Shown here piece after piece: positions 15,038-21,468 of a stretch of DNA of 46,900 bases (its first letter is position 1; each line of letters begins with the position of its first letter). The notes under the pieces were generated by a model. That model saw only the letters and a list, made by a program, of their open reading frames with translations. It was not told where the DNA came from and did no database searches. The position numbers and the translations under genes were made by a program. The stretch is from a virus: the IMG/VR virus record IMGVR_UViG_3300021225_000284, positions 1-46,900 of that record; one strand, given 5' to 3'.

Positions 15038-15259
15038 ATGAAACAGACAGCAGTAGAGTGGTTAGTTGAGCAATTAGATAACTTATTAGAGCTTTATCCA
15101 AGTGAAATTCAAAAAGTTAATAGTTTATTCCAACAAGCTAAAAAAATAGAGCATCAACAGATTATTGATGCTCATGATAATGGATATATTGATGGTGGAA
15201 ATCAAAAAACTACCACAGCAGAACAATACTACAAAGAAATATTTAAACAAAACAATTAA
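15038..15259 (+). CDS. Small hypothetical protein (MKQTAVEWLVEQL family)
   Basis: 73 residues. MKQTAVEWLVEQL at the start and KKIEHQQIIDAHDNGYIDG then AEQYYKEIF are recurrent in small proteins of Bacteroidota phages. Soluble, mostly helical, no catalytic motif. It follows the previous gene by 3 bases. Confidence 0.6.
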   Translation: MKQTAVEWLVEQLDNLLELYPSEIQKVNSLFQQAKKIEHQQIIDAHDNGYIDGGNQKTTTAEQYYKEIFKQNN

Positions 15260-15280
15260 ACAATAAGAAAAAATGAAAAA
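15250..15280 (+). repeat. 31-bp gene-junction repeat, copy 1 (copy 2 at 15513-15543)
   Basis: 31 identical bases at 15250-15280 and 15513-15543, each covering the end of one gene, the A-rich ribosome region and the ATGAAAAA start of the next. Confidence 0.9.
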
Positions 15281-15539
15281 TCAAGAAACACTTGAAGAAG
15301 TTGCTGAAAAATATGCAAAGTATCAACTAAAAGGAATATCTGACAAGACTTCAAAATTTGAATGTATAAATGATTTTATAGCAGGTGCTAATTGGCAAGC
15401 TGAAAGAATGTATAGTGAGGAAGAAATGGCTGAAGCATGGGTAGAAGGGTATCACAGAAAAGTAGATGAACTAAATGGAGATGGTAATCTAACTTCTTTT
15501 AATGAATGGCTCAAACAATTAAACAATAAGAAAAAATGA
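15273..15539 (+). CDS. Small hypothetical protein, RMYSEEE module
   Basis: 88 residues. MKNQETLEEVAEKYAKYQL, then FIAGANWQAERMYSEEEM and SFNEWLKQLNNKKK. It is a paralogue in pieces of the 118-residue protein at 14678, sharing MKNQET, the W...RMYSEEE core and the EW.KQ..NK end. Its 3' end overlaps the next gene by 4 bases. Function unknown. Confidence 0.6.
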   Translation: MKNQETLEEVAEKYAKYQLKGISDKTSKFECINDFIAGANWQAERMYSEEEMAEAWVEGYHRKVDELNGDGNLTSFNEWLKQLNNKKK

Positions 15540-15859
15540 AAAAGAAAGAAACGCTTGAAGAATATAATTTAAGACAACTATTTAAGAATAAAGCTAAATT
15601 AGAAGAACTTATCAATAAAGACTATAAGCAATTAGTTTTTGATATTGATTATAAGATATTTATGTTAAATAGATACTCTTATTGGGAATTATTGAATACT
15701 GATAGTTTAATAAAGAAGCTGGAAAATGAAAAATTTGAATTGATAAATTCTTATAAAAATCTTCAAGATGGATATTATCAAAAAGAATTAGAAGGATTGG
15801 ATAAAGAAATTGAACGATTAAAACAACTAACACTTAGTGTAAATCAAAAAAACAATTAA
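15536..15859 (+). CDS. Small coiled-coil protein
   Basis: 107 residues. The start MKKKETLEEYNLRQLF resembles the beginning of the 15273 protein and the middle of the 14678 protein. The rest is charged helix (LIKKLENEKFELINSYKNL, ELEGLDKEIERLKQL) likely to form a coiled coil. It overlaps the previous gene by ATGA, within the 31-bp duplicated junction. Function unknown. Confidence 0.55.
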   Translation: MKKKETLEEYNLRQLFKNKAKLEELINKDYKQLVFDIDYKIFMLNRYSYWELLNTDSLIKKLENEKFELINSYKNLQDGYYQKELEGLDKEIERLKQLTLSVNQKNN

Positions 15860-15863
15860 GCAA

Positions 15864-16283
15864 ATGAAAAAAACAATTTTAGCTATCGGAATTTTAGCTT
15901 CAACAGTAAGCAAAGCACAATCTATGTTTCAAGTATATGCAGACTTAGACGGTATATGTAACAAGTCTAATATGTATGTATCAAAAGCATTTAATTTAGA
16001 TCCAATTGACGGTTCTAAGACACTAACACATATTGGACAAATAAGTGATGGCATATTAACTGCAACTCCTTACCCAGAAGATAGGATTTTTAAATTTTAC
16101 TATACTATAAAGTTTAAAGATAGAGAAACTTTTAACGCTAATGTCAAGTATATTATCGTCAATAGAGAGGGAGATTATGAGCAAGATGGAGACAGGATAT
16201 TGCTAACTACAAAGAATAAAAATACTGTTGCATTGTATCCAGGAGAATGGATGGTGCTTTTTCTTTGTGCAAATAATAGGTAA
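15864..16283 (+). CDS. Exported protein with signal peptide, unknown function
   Basis: 139 residues. Residues 1-18 (MKKTILAIGILASTVSKA, then QS) form a Sec signal peptide with likely cleavage after SKA. The mature part is predicted beta-rich, ending CANNR. No lipobox. It is the last gene of the small-gene operon, which ends at the terminator 16307-16341. A periplasmic protein in an early operon could affect entry of other phages, but no motif supports a specific role. Confidence 0.6.
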   Translation: MKKTILAIGILASTVSKAQSMFQVYADLDGICNKSNMYVSKAFNLDPIDGSKTLTHIGQISDGILTATPYPEDRIFKFYYTIKFKDRETFNANVKYIIVNREGDYEQDGDRILLTTKNKNTVALYPGEWMVLFLCANNR

Positions 16284-16306
16284 AATTTACATCGTATAAA
16301 AGATAG

Positions 16307-16341
16307 AATAACTACTCTAGATTGAGGGTAGTTATTTTTTT
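16307..16341 (+). terminator. Terminator of the small-gene operon
   Basis: AATAACTACTC (16307-16317) pairs with GAGTAGTTATT-like bases at 16326-16336 (11 bp, one G-U), followed by a run of T. Confidence 0.85.
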
Positions 16342-16382
16342 ATAATGGGGACAATTTCGCCCATTTAGAAATAGCATATATG

Positions 16383-16423
16383 AAAAAAGCACCCAAGCGT
16401 CCAAACCAGAGTGCCTTTTTTCT
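16383..16423. terminator. Bidirectional terminator
   Basis: AAAAAAGCACCC on the left and GAGTGCCTTTTTT on the right form a six-bp core stem (one G-U) with A/T runs on both sides, so it works for both strands. It ends the minus-strand RNA above. Confidence 0.75.
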
Positions 16424-16500
16424 AAATATTTTCAATACTGGTTTAGTTCAATTATGCTTTTGAGCAGATGCTTTTTGGCATTATAGACCTCCCCGTATTT
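16383..16500 (-). ncRNA. Short minus-strand RNA (about 118 nt) with terminator-loop pseudoknot
   Basis: A minus-strand promoter lies at 16506-16536 and a minus-strand terminator at the low end. The 5' part carries GGGGAGGT, a strong Shine-Dalgarno-like match, 5 bases before an ATG that opens a nine-codon frame (MPKSICSKA). Further on, AAACCA (complement of 16439-16444) can pair with TGGTTT in the loop of the terminator hairpin (complement of 16412-16417), giving a pseudoknot. The stretch 16284-16672 has no ordinary gene; this RNA, two terminators and the kilA-N promoter account for most of it. Confidence 0.6.
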
Positions 16501-16505
16501 ATATG

Positions 16506-16536
16506 CAAAGGTAGTATAAATAATTTTTACAAACAA
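16506..16536 (-). promoter_or_regulatory. Promoter of the 16383-16500 RNA
   Basis: On the minus strand TTG (complement of 16534-16536), 20 bases, TACCTTTG (complement of 16506-16513), a full match. TTTG at 16530-16533 is an alternative -33 box. Confidence 0.7.
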
Positions 16537-16623
16537 TTAATATTTTGATAAAAATTTTAAATGTGTGGAATTATATATATTTAATTATTTTATGAAAAAA
16601 AATATTAAAATCTAATTTAATTT

Positions 16624-16644
16624 AATGTAATTTAATTACATTTG
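16624..16644 (+). promoter_or_regulatory. kilA-N gene -7 box with overlapping palindrome
   Basis: AATGTAAT (16624-16631) and ATTACATT (16635-16642) are perfect inverted arms around TTA. The right arm overlaps TACATTTG (16637-16644), a TAnnTTTG box 29 bases before the ATG. No clear -33 box. The arrangement suggests a repressor or autoregulatory site. Confidence 0.55.
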
Positions 16645-16672
16645 TGAAATTTTTATTTTTAACATATATATT

Positions 16673-17287
16673 ATGAAAACAAATCAAATTGTTATTAGAG
16701 AAAGTGGATTCGTTCAAAGAACTATGGATGGATATTTTAATGCCAATAAATTAATTGAGCAATGGAATATACAAAATGGTCAAAAAAAATTACTAGGTAA
16801 TTATATGGGAATACAGGCAACAAGTGAGTTTATTGAACAATTAAAAAAAGAAGGAATTGAAAATCCTATAATTACTAAAAGAGGTCGTTCAGAAAGCTCT
16901 GGTACTTGGGTTCATCCTAAAATATTTATAGACTTGGCTATGTGGGTAAGCATAGAATTTAAAAGCAAAGTTATTGATTATGTTTTGGATGGACTAATAA
17001 GGTCAAGGCACGATGCTGGGGATTATGTAAACGAGATGAATGCTGTAATTTTAGATGCGTATGTAAAATATAAAAAGACAAAACCGCCTTTTTATGTATT
17101 TATAAATGAAATGCGAATGATTAGAGATATTTGCCAACTGGGAGATAAAGAACGTAATGAGATGACAGAAAAGGAGCTTAATAATTTAACTTTACTTCAA
17201 AAGGTAAATTCTACTTTGATAAAAGATGGAGTTGGTAAAGATTCAAGAAAAAGACAATTAGAGTTAATATATAAATCTGTAAAATAA
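16673..17287 (+). CDS. KilA-N domain protein
   Basis: 204 residues. Residues about 5-110 are a KilA-N DNA-binding domain: DGYFNANKLIEQWN, LGNYMGIQATSEFIEQL, then SSGTWVHPKIFIDLAMWVSIEFKSKVIDYVLDGL, the most diagnostic part. The C-terminal region (about 120-204) is helical and charged. KilA-N proteins of phages act as regulators or antirepressors. It sits directly upstream of the replication initiator gene (4-base gap) behind a palindrome-covered promoter, so it may control early or replication genes. Confidence 0.85.
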   Translation: MKTNQIVIRESGFVQRTMDGYFNANKLIEQWNIQNGQKKLLGNYMGIQATSEFIEQLKKEGIENPIITKRGRSESSGTWVHPKIFIDLAMWVSIEFKSKVIDYVLDGLIRSRHDAGDYVNEMNAVILDAYVKYKKTKPPFYVFINEMRMIRDICQLGDKERNEMTEKELNNLTLLQKVNSTLIKDGVGKDSRKRQLELIYKSVK

Positions 17288-17291
17288 TATT

Positions 17292-18143
17292 ATGAAAAAG
17301 AAAAATTCAAAAAAAGACATCACAAATTCATTTGTAAATGTTCAAGGATGGATGGTTCAAAAATTAAATTTATCTGGAAATGAACTTTTAGCTTATGCTT
17401 TGATATATGGATTTTCACAAGAAGAAAATACAAAATTTACAGGGTCTATTAATTATGTAAGTACTTGGTTAAATTGTTCTAAACCAACTGTTATTAAAAC
17501 GCTTTTAGAATTATGCAAAAAAGAGCTTGTATTTAAAGAAAGTTTTGAGGTTAATAATGTTCAATTTAATACATATAAAGCAAATTTACAGGTAGTAAAA
17601 AATATTGACTGGGGTAGTAAAAATGACAGCGATGGGGGTAGTAAAGAAAATTTACCCAATAATATATATAAAGATAATATAGATAATAATATATATTCTA
17701 ATAATACACCTCCGCAAAAAAATGAAAATTTGAAAAGTAAAAAATCAAAAAAAGAAGTTGAGGTGATAGAAGAAAAATTTTCTTTTGGAGAACATCAAAA
17801 CGTCAAGCTATCTTTAGATGAAAAAGAAAAATTACTCCAGCGGTGGGGGGCGGACGTTTTTCAACAAATTGTTGATAAACTTTCAAACTATAAATTATCA
17901 TCAGGAACAAAGTATAAAAGCGACTACGGAGCGATAAACAACTGGGTAGCAAAACAAGTAGAAAAAGATAATAGATTCAGTAAACCTTTAAACAACAACA
18001 ACAATGGAAATAGTCAAAGCAAATCAAAAAAGCAGTATTTCAATCTCGAACCAGGCTGGTCAAATCTTACAGGCGATGAGTGGTGGATGCGTCCATACAC
18101 TTACAAGGGAGGCACTGGAGAGGATGATAACGTACCTAAATAA
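17292..18143 (+). CDS. Replication initiator (winged-helix, lambda O-like organisation)
   Basis: 283 residues. Residues about 10-105 form a winged-helix domain (FVNVQGWMVQKLNLSGNELLAYALIYGFSQ, INYVSTWLNCSKPTVIKTLLELCKKELV). A low-complexity linker (about 106-160, Asn/Lys rich) follows. The C-terminal domain holds KSDYGAINNWVAKQV, typical of phage replisome-organiser proteins. The linker DNA contains three evenly spaced repeats and an AT-rich stretch, like the origin inside lambda gene O. It would bind the origin and load the replisome. The last 20 bases overlap the next gene. Confidence 0.75.
   Translation: MKKKNSKKDITNSFVNVQGWMVQKLNLSGNELLAYALIYGFSQEENTKFTGSINYVSTWLNCSKPTVIKTLLELCKKELVFKESFEVNNVQFNTYKANLQVVKNIDWGSKNDSDGGSKENLPNNIYKDNIDNNIYSNNTPPQKNENLKSKKSKKEVEVIEEKFSFGEHQNVKLSLDEKEKLLQRWGADVFQQIVDKLSNYKLSSGTKYKSDYGAINNWVAKQVEKDNRFSKPLNNNNNGNSQSKSKKQYFNLEPGWSNLTGDEWWMRPYTYKGGTGEDDNVPK
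17591..17705 (+). other. Candidate replication origin: three iterons plus AT-rich stretch
   Basis: GGTAGTAAA occurs at 17591-17599, 17613-17621 and 17637-17645, spaced 22 and 24 bases (about two helix turns). A nearly pure A/T stretch (about 17660-17705) follows. All lie in the linker-coding part of the initiator gene. This is the layout of the lambda origin within gene O. No replication assay is implied. Confidence 0.55.
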
Positions 18144-18813
18144 GTTAGTAGGAGCAAGATATAAAGACAGCATAGAACAAAGCGAAAACAATAATTTCTT
18201 GCTTATTAAAATTATGCAAGATTTTAAAAACACAAAAGTCGAAGAAATTCATTTAGCTTTTGAGTTAGCAGTAAAAGGAAAGCTAAACTTAGAGGTTTAT
18301 CGTATCTTAGATTATAAAGCTTTTTGCGATGTTATGTTAGCGTATGAAGAGTACAAAAAAGAGAATATAGGACAACTGGTACAAATGCAAATGCTATCTC
18401 CGAATCGTCCAAAGAAATCATATACCGAAAACGACACAAAAAACGGCATTATAGAGTTTTTAAAGGAATCTTGGGAACTTACTACGAAAGGTAAATTAAA
18501 TGAGCTTACAGGCGTTATTTTGTACGACTACTTAAAGCAATTTGGTTTAATAAATTTTAGTCGTGAGGAAAAGTTTAATATCTTGCATGAAGCTAAAGAA
18601 TATACTATTAAAACTTTGGAGGAAAAGAAGCAAGAAAGCAATCTTTATGAGATGCGAGATATTACAAGAATCTTGAAAAACCTTGCTGATACAGATGACG
18701 AGGTAATTATTAACTGCAAAAGATTCGGGTTGAAGCGACAAATAAATGACTGGATTAAGTCTGGAGTAAGTATTGAATCAGTAATAAAAACTATATGGGA
18801 ATCGAACCTTTGA
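18124..18813 (+). CDS. Unknown protein next to replication initiator
   Basis: 229 residues from ATG 18124, overlapping the initiator gene by 20 bases. An earlier in-frame ATG at 18004 would create a 140-base overlap and is less likely. The protein is largely helical and charged: FLLIKIMQDFKNTKVEEIHLAFELAVKGKLNL, then RILDYKAFCDVMLAYEEYKKE. No Walker motifs or other catalytic signature. Its place after an initiator is where helicase loaders or replication accessory proteins often sit, so such a role is possible but unsupported by motif. Confidence 0.6.
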   Translation: MITYLNKLVGARYKDSIEQSENNNFLLIKIMQDFKNTKVEEIHLAFELAVKGKLNLEVYRILDYKAFCDVMLAYEEYKKENIGQLVQMQMLSPNRPKKSYTENDTKNGIIEFLKESWELTTKGKLNELTGVILYDYLKQFGLINFSREEKFNILHEAKEYTIKTLEEKKQESNLYEMRDITRILKNLADTDDEVIINCKRFGLKRQINDWIKSGVSIESVIKTIWESNL

Positions 18814-19013
18814 GCGATAATCACAAAAAAGCATTGAATTGGGCAATAGGAAGGGTAAAACATTCAACGTGCGAGCTTAAAACAAGTTCGCATTATATTT
18901 CAGATGTCAATAAAACTTTAATAGCTCAAATCGAACTTATAACAAGTAATAACAAGGTAAACAGAAAACTCGCTTTTATGCGAATTAAATTTATAAAAGA
19001 CAATGTATCTTGA
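18795..19013 (+). CDS. Small hypothetical protein in replication operon
   Basis: 72 residues, basic and helical (LSDNHKKALNWAIGRVKHSTCEL...NRKLAFMRIKFIKDNVS). It overlaps the upstream gene by 19 bases and the downstream gene by 11, a tight packing that supports co-translation. No motif recognised. Confidence 0.5.
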   Translation: MGIEPLSDNHKKALNWAIGRVKHSTCELKTSSHYISDVNKTLIAQIELITSNNKVNRKLAFMRIKFIKDNVS

Positions 19014-19233
19014 ATCAAACGAACAGAAAGCAAACTTTAAAAAGCATTTTAATTGGTTAAAAAATAATCAAATAAAAGTAGTTTGCGAAATTGACTACGA
19101 AACATTATCAGTTGAGATAAAAACTTTTAATGCAGATAAGTTAGTCCAGACCGATAAAGTGCCTTTTGATAAAGAATTTTATAGTTATTACAGGCGAAAA
19201 ATATCTCGAATGTATGAATACTTTAAAAAATAG
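19003..19233 (+). CDS. Small hypothetical protein
   Basis: 76 residues, Lys-rich, no known motif. MYLESNEQKANFKKHFNWLKNNQIKVVCEIDYE is followed by a Tyr-rich end (FYSYYRRKISRMYEYFKK). It overlaps the previous gene by 11 bases. The gap after it carries TTACTAA (19234-19240), one arm of the operator motif found at 11296 and 27732. Confidence 0.5.
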   Translation: MYLESNEQKANFKKHFNWLKNNQIKVVCEIDYETLSVEIKTFNADKLVQTDKVPFDKEFYSYYRRKISRMYEYFKK

Positions 19234-19291
19234 TTACTAAAAAATTTGTAAATAAATACTTTGTTTGTAATTTTACTTTATAATTAAAACA

Positions 19292-19510
19292 ATGGCAATA
19301 AGGAATAAACAAAAAAAGGTGCATGGCGTATTTTTGGAATATCGAATAGAGAAACAAAAGCCATACGCTGGTGAAATAGCATCAACATTGGACTTGATTT
19401 GGTTCTTTGTAGATGGAGTAAAGACAGGAATTAAACAATCACAATTAGAAAACAAATTACAGCAATGGAAAAACGAAGGAAAAAAAGTACAGAAGATTGG
19501 TCAGGAATGA
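19292..19510 (+). CDS. Small hypothetical protein
   Basis: 72 residues, basic. KQKKVHGVFLEYRIEKQKPYAGEIASTLDLIWFFVDGVKTGIKQ and a Lys/Gln-rich end. No motif recognised. A 39-codon membrane-peptide frame overlaps its last 46 bases in another reading frame. Confidence 0.5.
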   Translation: MAIRNKQKKVHGVFLEYRIEKQKPYAGEIASTLDLIWFFVDGVKTGIKQSQLENKLQQWKNEGKKVQKIGQE

Positions 19511-19584
19511 TTTTATCTTGGTCGATAGTAATAGTATCATTTATCATCATCTGGCGTTTAATTTACGCTTTAACCCTAATGTAA
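19465..19584 (+). CDS. 39-residue single-span membrane peptide
   Basis: MEKRRKKSTEDWSG, then a hydrophobic helix (about residues 15-37, MILSWSIVIVSFIIIWRLIY), ending ALTLM. A strongly basic N-terminus puts the tail in the cytosol. It overlaps the previous gene by 46 bases and the next ATG follows after one base, which fits a translated frame. The overlap keeps confidence moderate. Confidence 0.45.
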   Translation: MEKRRKKSTEDWSGMILSWSIVIVSFIIIWRLIYALTLM

Positions 19585-19585
19585 A

Positions 19586-19768
19586 ATGAAAAAATATCTT
19601 TTAATTGCAGTAAGCTATAACTGGGTAGTTAGCTTTGTTTTAGCATTAATTTCAGTAGTTTGGCATTTAATTTCTTTTAGCCATACCTCTCATATTGCTT
19701 TTGTTATCATTACAATTTACTTTTTAATAAGTACATTTTTGCTTGCAAAGGTATTTTTTTCAGAGTAA
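19586..19768 (+). CDS. Small two-span membrane protein
   Basis: 60 residues with two hydrophobic helices (about 4-28 and 36-57), no motif. It follows the 39-residue membrane peptide by one base, so the two may act together in the inner membrane. TTACTAA (19770-19776) lies just after its stop codon. Function unknown. Confidence 0.5.
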   Translation: MKKYLLIAVSYNWVVSFVLALISVVWHLISFSHTSHIAFVIITIYFLISTFLLAKVFFSE

Positions 19769-19797
19769 TTTACTAAATATAAATAGCTGTATAAATA

Positions 19798-19845
19798 AAC
19801 CGTGACCTATCAGGTGGTTTCAAAGTTCGATTCTTTGCACGGTTC
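19798..19845 (+). ncRNA. tRNA-like minihelix (acceptor stem plus T-arm, no D or anticodon arm)
   Basis: AACCGTG (19798-19804) pairs perfectly with CACGGTT (19838-19844), as a 7-bp acceptor stem. Directly before the 3' strand is a canonical T-arm: CAAAG, loop TTCGATT, CTTTG (19821-19837). Position 19845 (C) would be the discriminator; no CCA is encoded. Instead of D and anticodon arms there are 16 bases with a small ACCT/AGGT hairpin (19805-19815). It could be a tRNA remnant, a functional tRNA-like element or an attachment-site relic. It cannot decode. Confidence 0.6.
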
Positions 19846-19850
19846 AACCT

Positions 19851-19858
19851 TAATTTTG
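19851..19858 (+). promoter_or_regulatory. -7 box for the DUF3127 gene
   Basis: TAATTTTG matches TAnnTTTG 24 bases before the ATG at 19882. The nearest TTTG is 13 bases upstream inside the tRNA-like T-arm, too close for a normal -33 box, so the promoter is tentative. Confidence 0.4.
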
Positions 19859-19881
19859 AGGTAATTTAAACAATAAATACA

Positions 19882-20238
19882 ATGGAATTAGTGATTAAAG
19901 GCACTATCAAAACAATCGGAGAAGTAAATGTAGTATCCGATAAGTTTAAAAAAGTAGAATTCAGTATTGAAACTGAAACATCCAACCAATATCCAAAGGT
20001 TGTTGCGTTTCAAGTAACAAACGACAAAATAGACAACTTTTTAAAGTACAATAAAGTTGGTCAATCTGTCGAGGTTAAATTCAATGCAGAAAGTAAAGAA
20101 TATAATGGCAGGTTCTTCACAAATTTAACAGCGTGGAGGGTTCAAAACTTAGCTACTAATGCACAAGTACAAAATACAGCTCCAGCATTGCCTACGCAAA
20201 ATGAGGTAGCAGTAGAAGAAAGTGATTTACCTTTTTAA
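19882..20238 (+). CDS. DUF3127 protein, probable single-stranded DNA-binding protein
   Basis: 118 residues. The pattern MELVIKGTIKTIGEVN, KKVEFSIETETSNQYPKVVAFQVTNDKIDNF, GQSVEVKFNAESKEYNGRFFTNLTAWRV matches the DUF3127 family, common in Bacteroidota, which has an OB-fold-like strand pattern. The disordered C-terminal tail ends in EESDLPF, close to the acidic DDDIPF tip by which SSB recruits partners. It stands immediately before the ERF annealing gene. A role as the phage SSB is inferred from fold pattern, tail and context. Confidence 0.75.
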   Translation: MELVIKGTIKTIGEVNVVSDKFKKVEFSIETETSNQYPKVVAFQVTNDKIDNFLKYNKVGQSVEVKFNAESKEYNGRFFTNLTAWRVQNLATNAQVQNTAPALPTQNEVAVEESDLPF

Positions 20239-20263
20239 TTTTAAACCATAAACAAAAAACAAC

Positions 20264-20824
20264 ATGAAAGGATTATCTTTATTACAAAAACTTGCTTTAA
20301 TTCAAGAAGAATTTAAAGCCAACAAGTCAAAGTATAATAGCTTTGGCAAATACAATTACCGCTCAGCAGAGGATATATTAGAAGCCTTAAAACCTTTTAA
20401 TTCTAAATTTGGAGTAGTATTTACTATCAATGAAGAGTTAATCGGAATGGTTATCAAATCTACTGCTACTATTTATGATACCGAACACGATAACTCAATA
20501 AGTGTTTCTGCATTTGCTGGTATAGATTTAGAGCAAAAAGGTATGCAAGTACCACAAGCATTTGGTTCTGCTTCTAGCTACGCTAAAAAATATGCTTTAG
20601 GCAATCTTTTAATGATTGATGATACAGCAGATCCAGACGCAACCAATACTCATACTGGAGATAAGCCTAAAATGCAAACTACAATTGCGTACTTAAATCC
20701 AAACACAGAAGCTTGGATAAAAGCAGTTGAGTATCTAAAAGGCGGAGGTAGTATCGAATCTATAACTAAAAAATATAGATTAAGTGCTGAAAATCGCCAA
20801 AAGTTAATGGATGAATCTGTATAG
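20264..20824 (+). CDS. erf: ERF-family single-strand annealing protein
   Basis: 186 residues. The ERF core is clear: LLQKLALIQEEFKANKSKYNSFGKYNYRSAEDILEALKP (about 5-43) and QAFGSASSYAKKYALGNLLMIDDTADPDA (about 98-126), whose SYA.KYAL..LL.IDD is diagnostic. ERF proteins anneal complementary single strands in phage recombination and genome circularisation. The C-terminal part (about 127-186) resembles a small helical tail. It lies after the SSB-like gene and with nin-type genes downstream, forming a recombination block. Confidence 0.9.
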   Translation: MKGLSLLQKLALIQEEFKANKSKYNSFGKYNYRSAEDILEALKPFNSKFGVVFTINEELIGMVIKSTATIYDTEHDNSISVSAFAGIDLEQKGMQVPQAFGSASSYAKKYALGNLLMIDDTADPDATNTHTGDKPKMQTTIAYLNPNTEAWIKAVEYLKGGGSIESITKKYRLSAENRQKLMDESV

Positions 20825-20836
20825 TTAATAAACCGA

Positions 20837-20856
20837 GCTGGAGCGGTTACTCCAGC
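20837..20856 (+). promoter_or_regulatory. Hairpin before the 54-residue gene
   Basis: GCTGGAG (20837-20843), 6-base loop, CTCCAGC (20850-20856): perfect 7-bp stem ending 8 bases before ATG 20865. No U-run follows. It may control translation or mark an mRNA end. Confidence 0.55.
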
Positions 20857-20864
20857 ATACAATT

Positions 20865-21029
20865 ATGAAAAAGCAAATAACTTATCAAACTGGAGAAAAC
20901 GTACTACTTGATGGTCTTTATATCGTTCAGCTTGTAAAAATTGGACAAATAATGTCCACGATAAAAGACGATTTTACTGAAAGAATAGTGTTTAATACAA
21001 GATTTAAGAAACTTAAAAAAGCTAAATAA
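20865..21029 (+). CDS. Small protein of 54 residues
   Basis: The frame encodes MKKQITYQTGENVLLDGLYI, then VQLVKIGQIMSTIKDDF and a basic end. It lies between the ERF gene and the 145-residue gene, whose ATG comes one base after its stop, so it fills an otherwise empty 206-base gap. Beta-rich, small-barrel-like; no family recognised. Confidence 0.55.
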   Translation: MKKQITYQTGENVLLDGLYIVQLVKIGQIMSTIKDDFTERIVFNTRFKKLKKAK

Positions 21030-21030
21030 C

Positions 21031-21468
21031 ATGGAAAAATCATTAGTATTTCAATCCAGCCAACCTTTAGTCGAATATAGCAAATGTGAAATTTTAAACT
21101 TAGCTGACGATGTAGCAAAAGAAATAGAACAAGCTGATAGCTACGAGCAAGCATGGGCATTTCTTTCTAAAATAGAGTTACTTTGTGAAGAAATTAAAGA
21201 CAAAATAAAAGACGGAGTTATTGCAAATGTTGATAAAGGCAATGACTTTGCAACAGGAGTAAAGATGAGAGTAATGGAACGTACTCAAAACTCGTTCAAA
21301 AACGATGAAACTTGGATTAGGCTAAATGATATGCTTAAAGAGCGTGAAAGTCTTTTAAAGTCACTAAAAGAGCCTACAACGTTTTTAGATGAAACAACAG
21401 GAGAGGTTATAAAGCTTAATCCTCCAATAAAAACTACTACTACTTACATTAAAAACGAAATATTATGA
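21031..21468 (+). CDS. Hypothetical protein in recombination block
   Basis: 145 residues. The middle is helical (ILNLADDVAKEIEQADSYEQAWAFLSKIELLCEEIKDKIKDGV). The C-terminal part contains FLDETTGEVIKLNPPIKTTTTYIK. No catalytic motif. It is located between ERF and nin-type genes and overlaps the next gene by 4 bases. This position often holds recombination accessory or host nuclease-inhibiting proteins, but no such identity is shown. Confidence 0.6.
   Translation: MEKSLVFQSSQPLVEYSKCEILNLADDVAKEIEQADSYEQAWAFLSKIELLCEEIKDKIKDGVIANVDKGNDFATGVKMRVMERTQNSFKNDETWIRLNDMLKERESLLKSLKEPTTFLDETTGEVIKLNPPIKTTTTYIKNEIL

Noticed and set aside
18004-18123. N-terminal extension of the 18124 gene from ATG 18004
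   Set aside because: It would overlap the initiator C-terminal region by 140 bases, and the extra residues look like an out-of-frame reading of it.
18790-18815. T-loop-like sequence on the minus strand (TTCGATTCCC)
   Set aside because: No flanking acceptor stem or arms; it is coding sequence at a gene overlap.
19231-19291. Promoter in the gap before the 19292 gene
   Set aside because: TTTG and ACTTTG strings are present, but no pair has both a TAnnTTTG match and a normal spacing; only the TTACTAA arm is noted.
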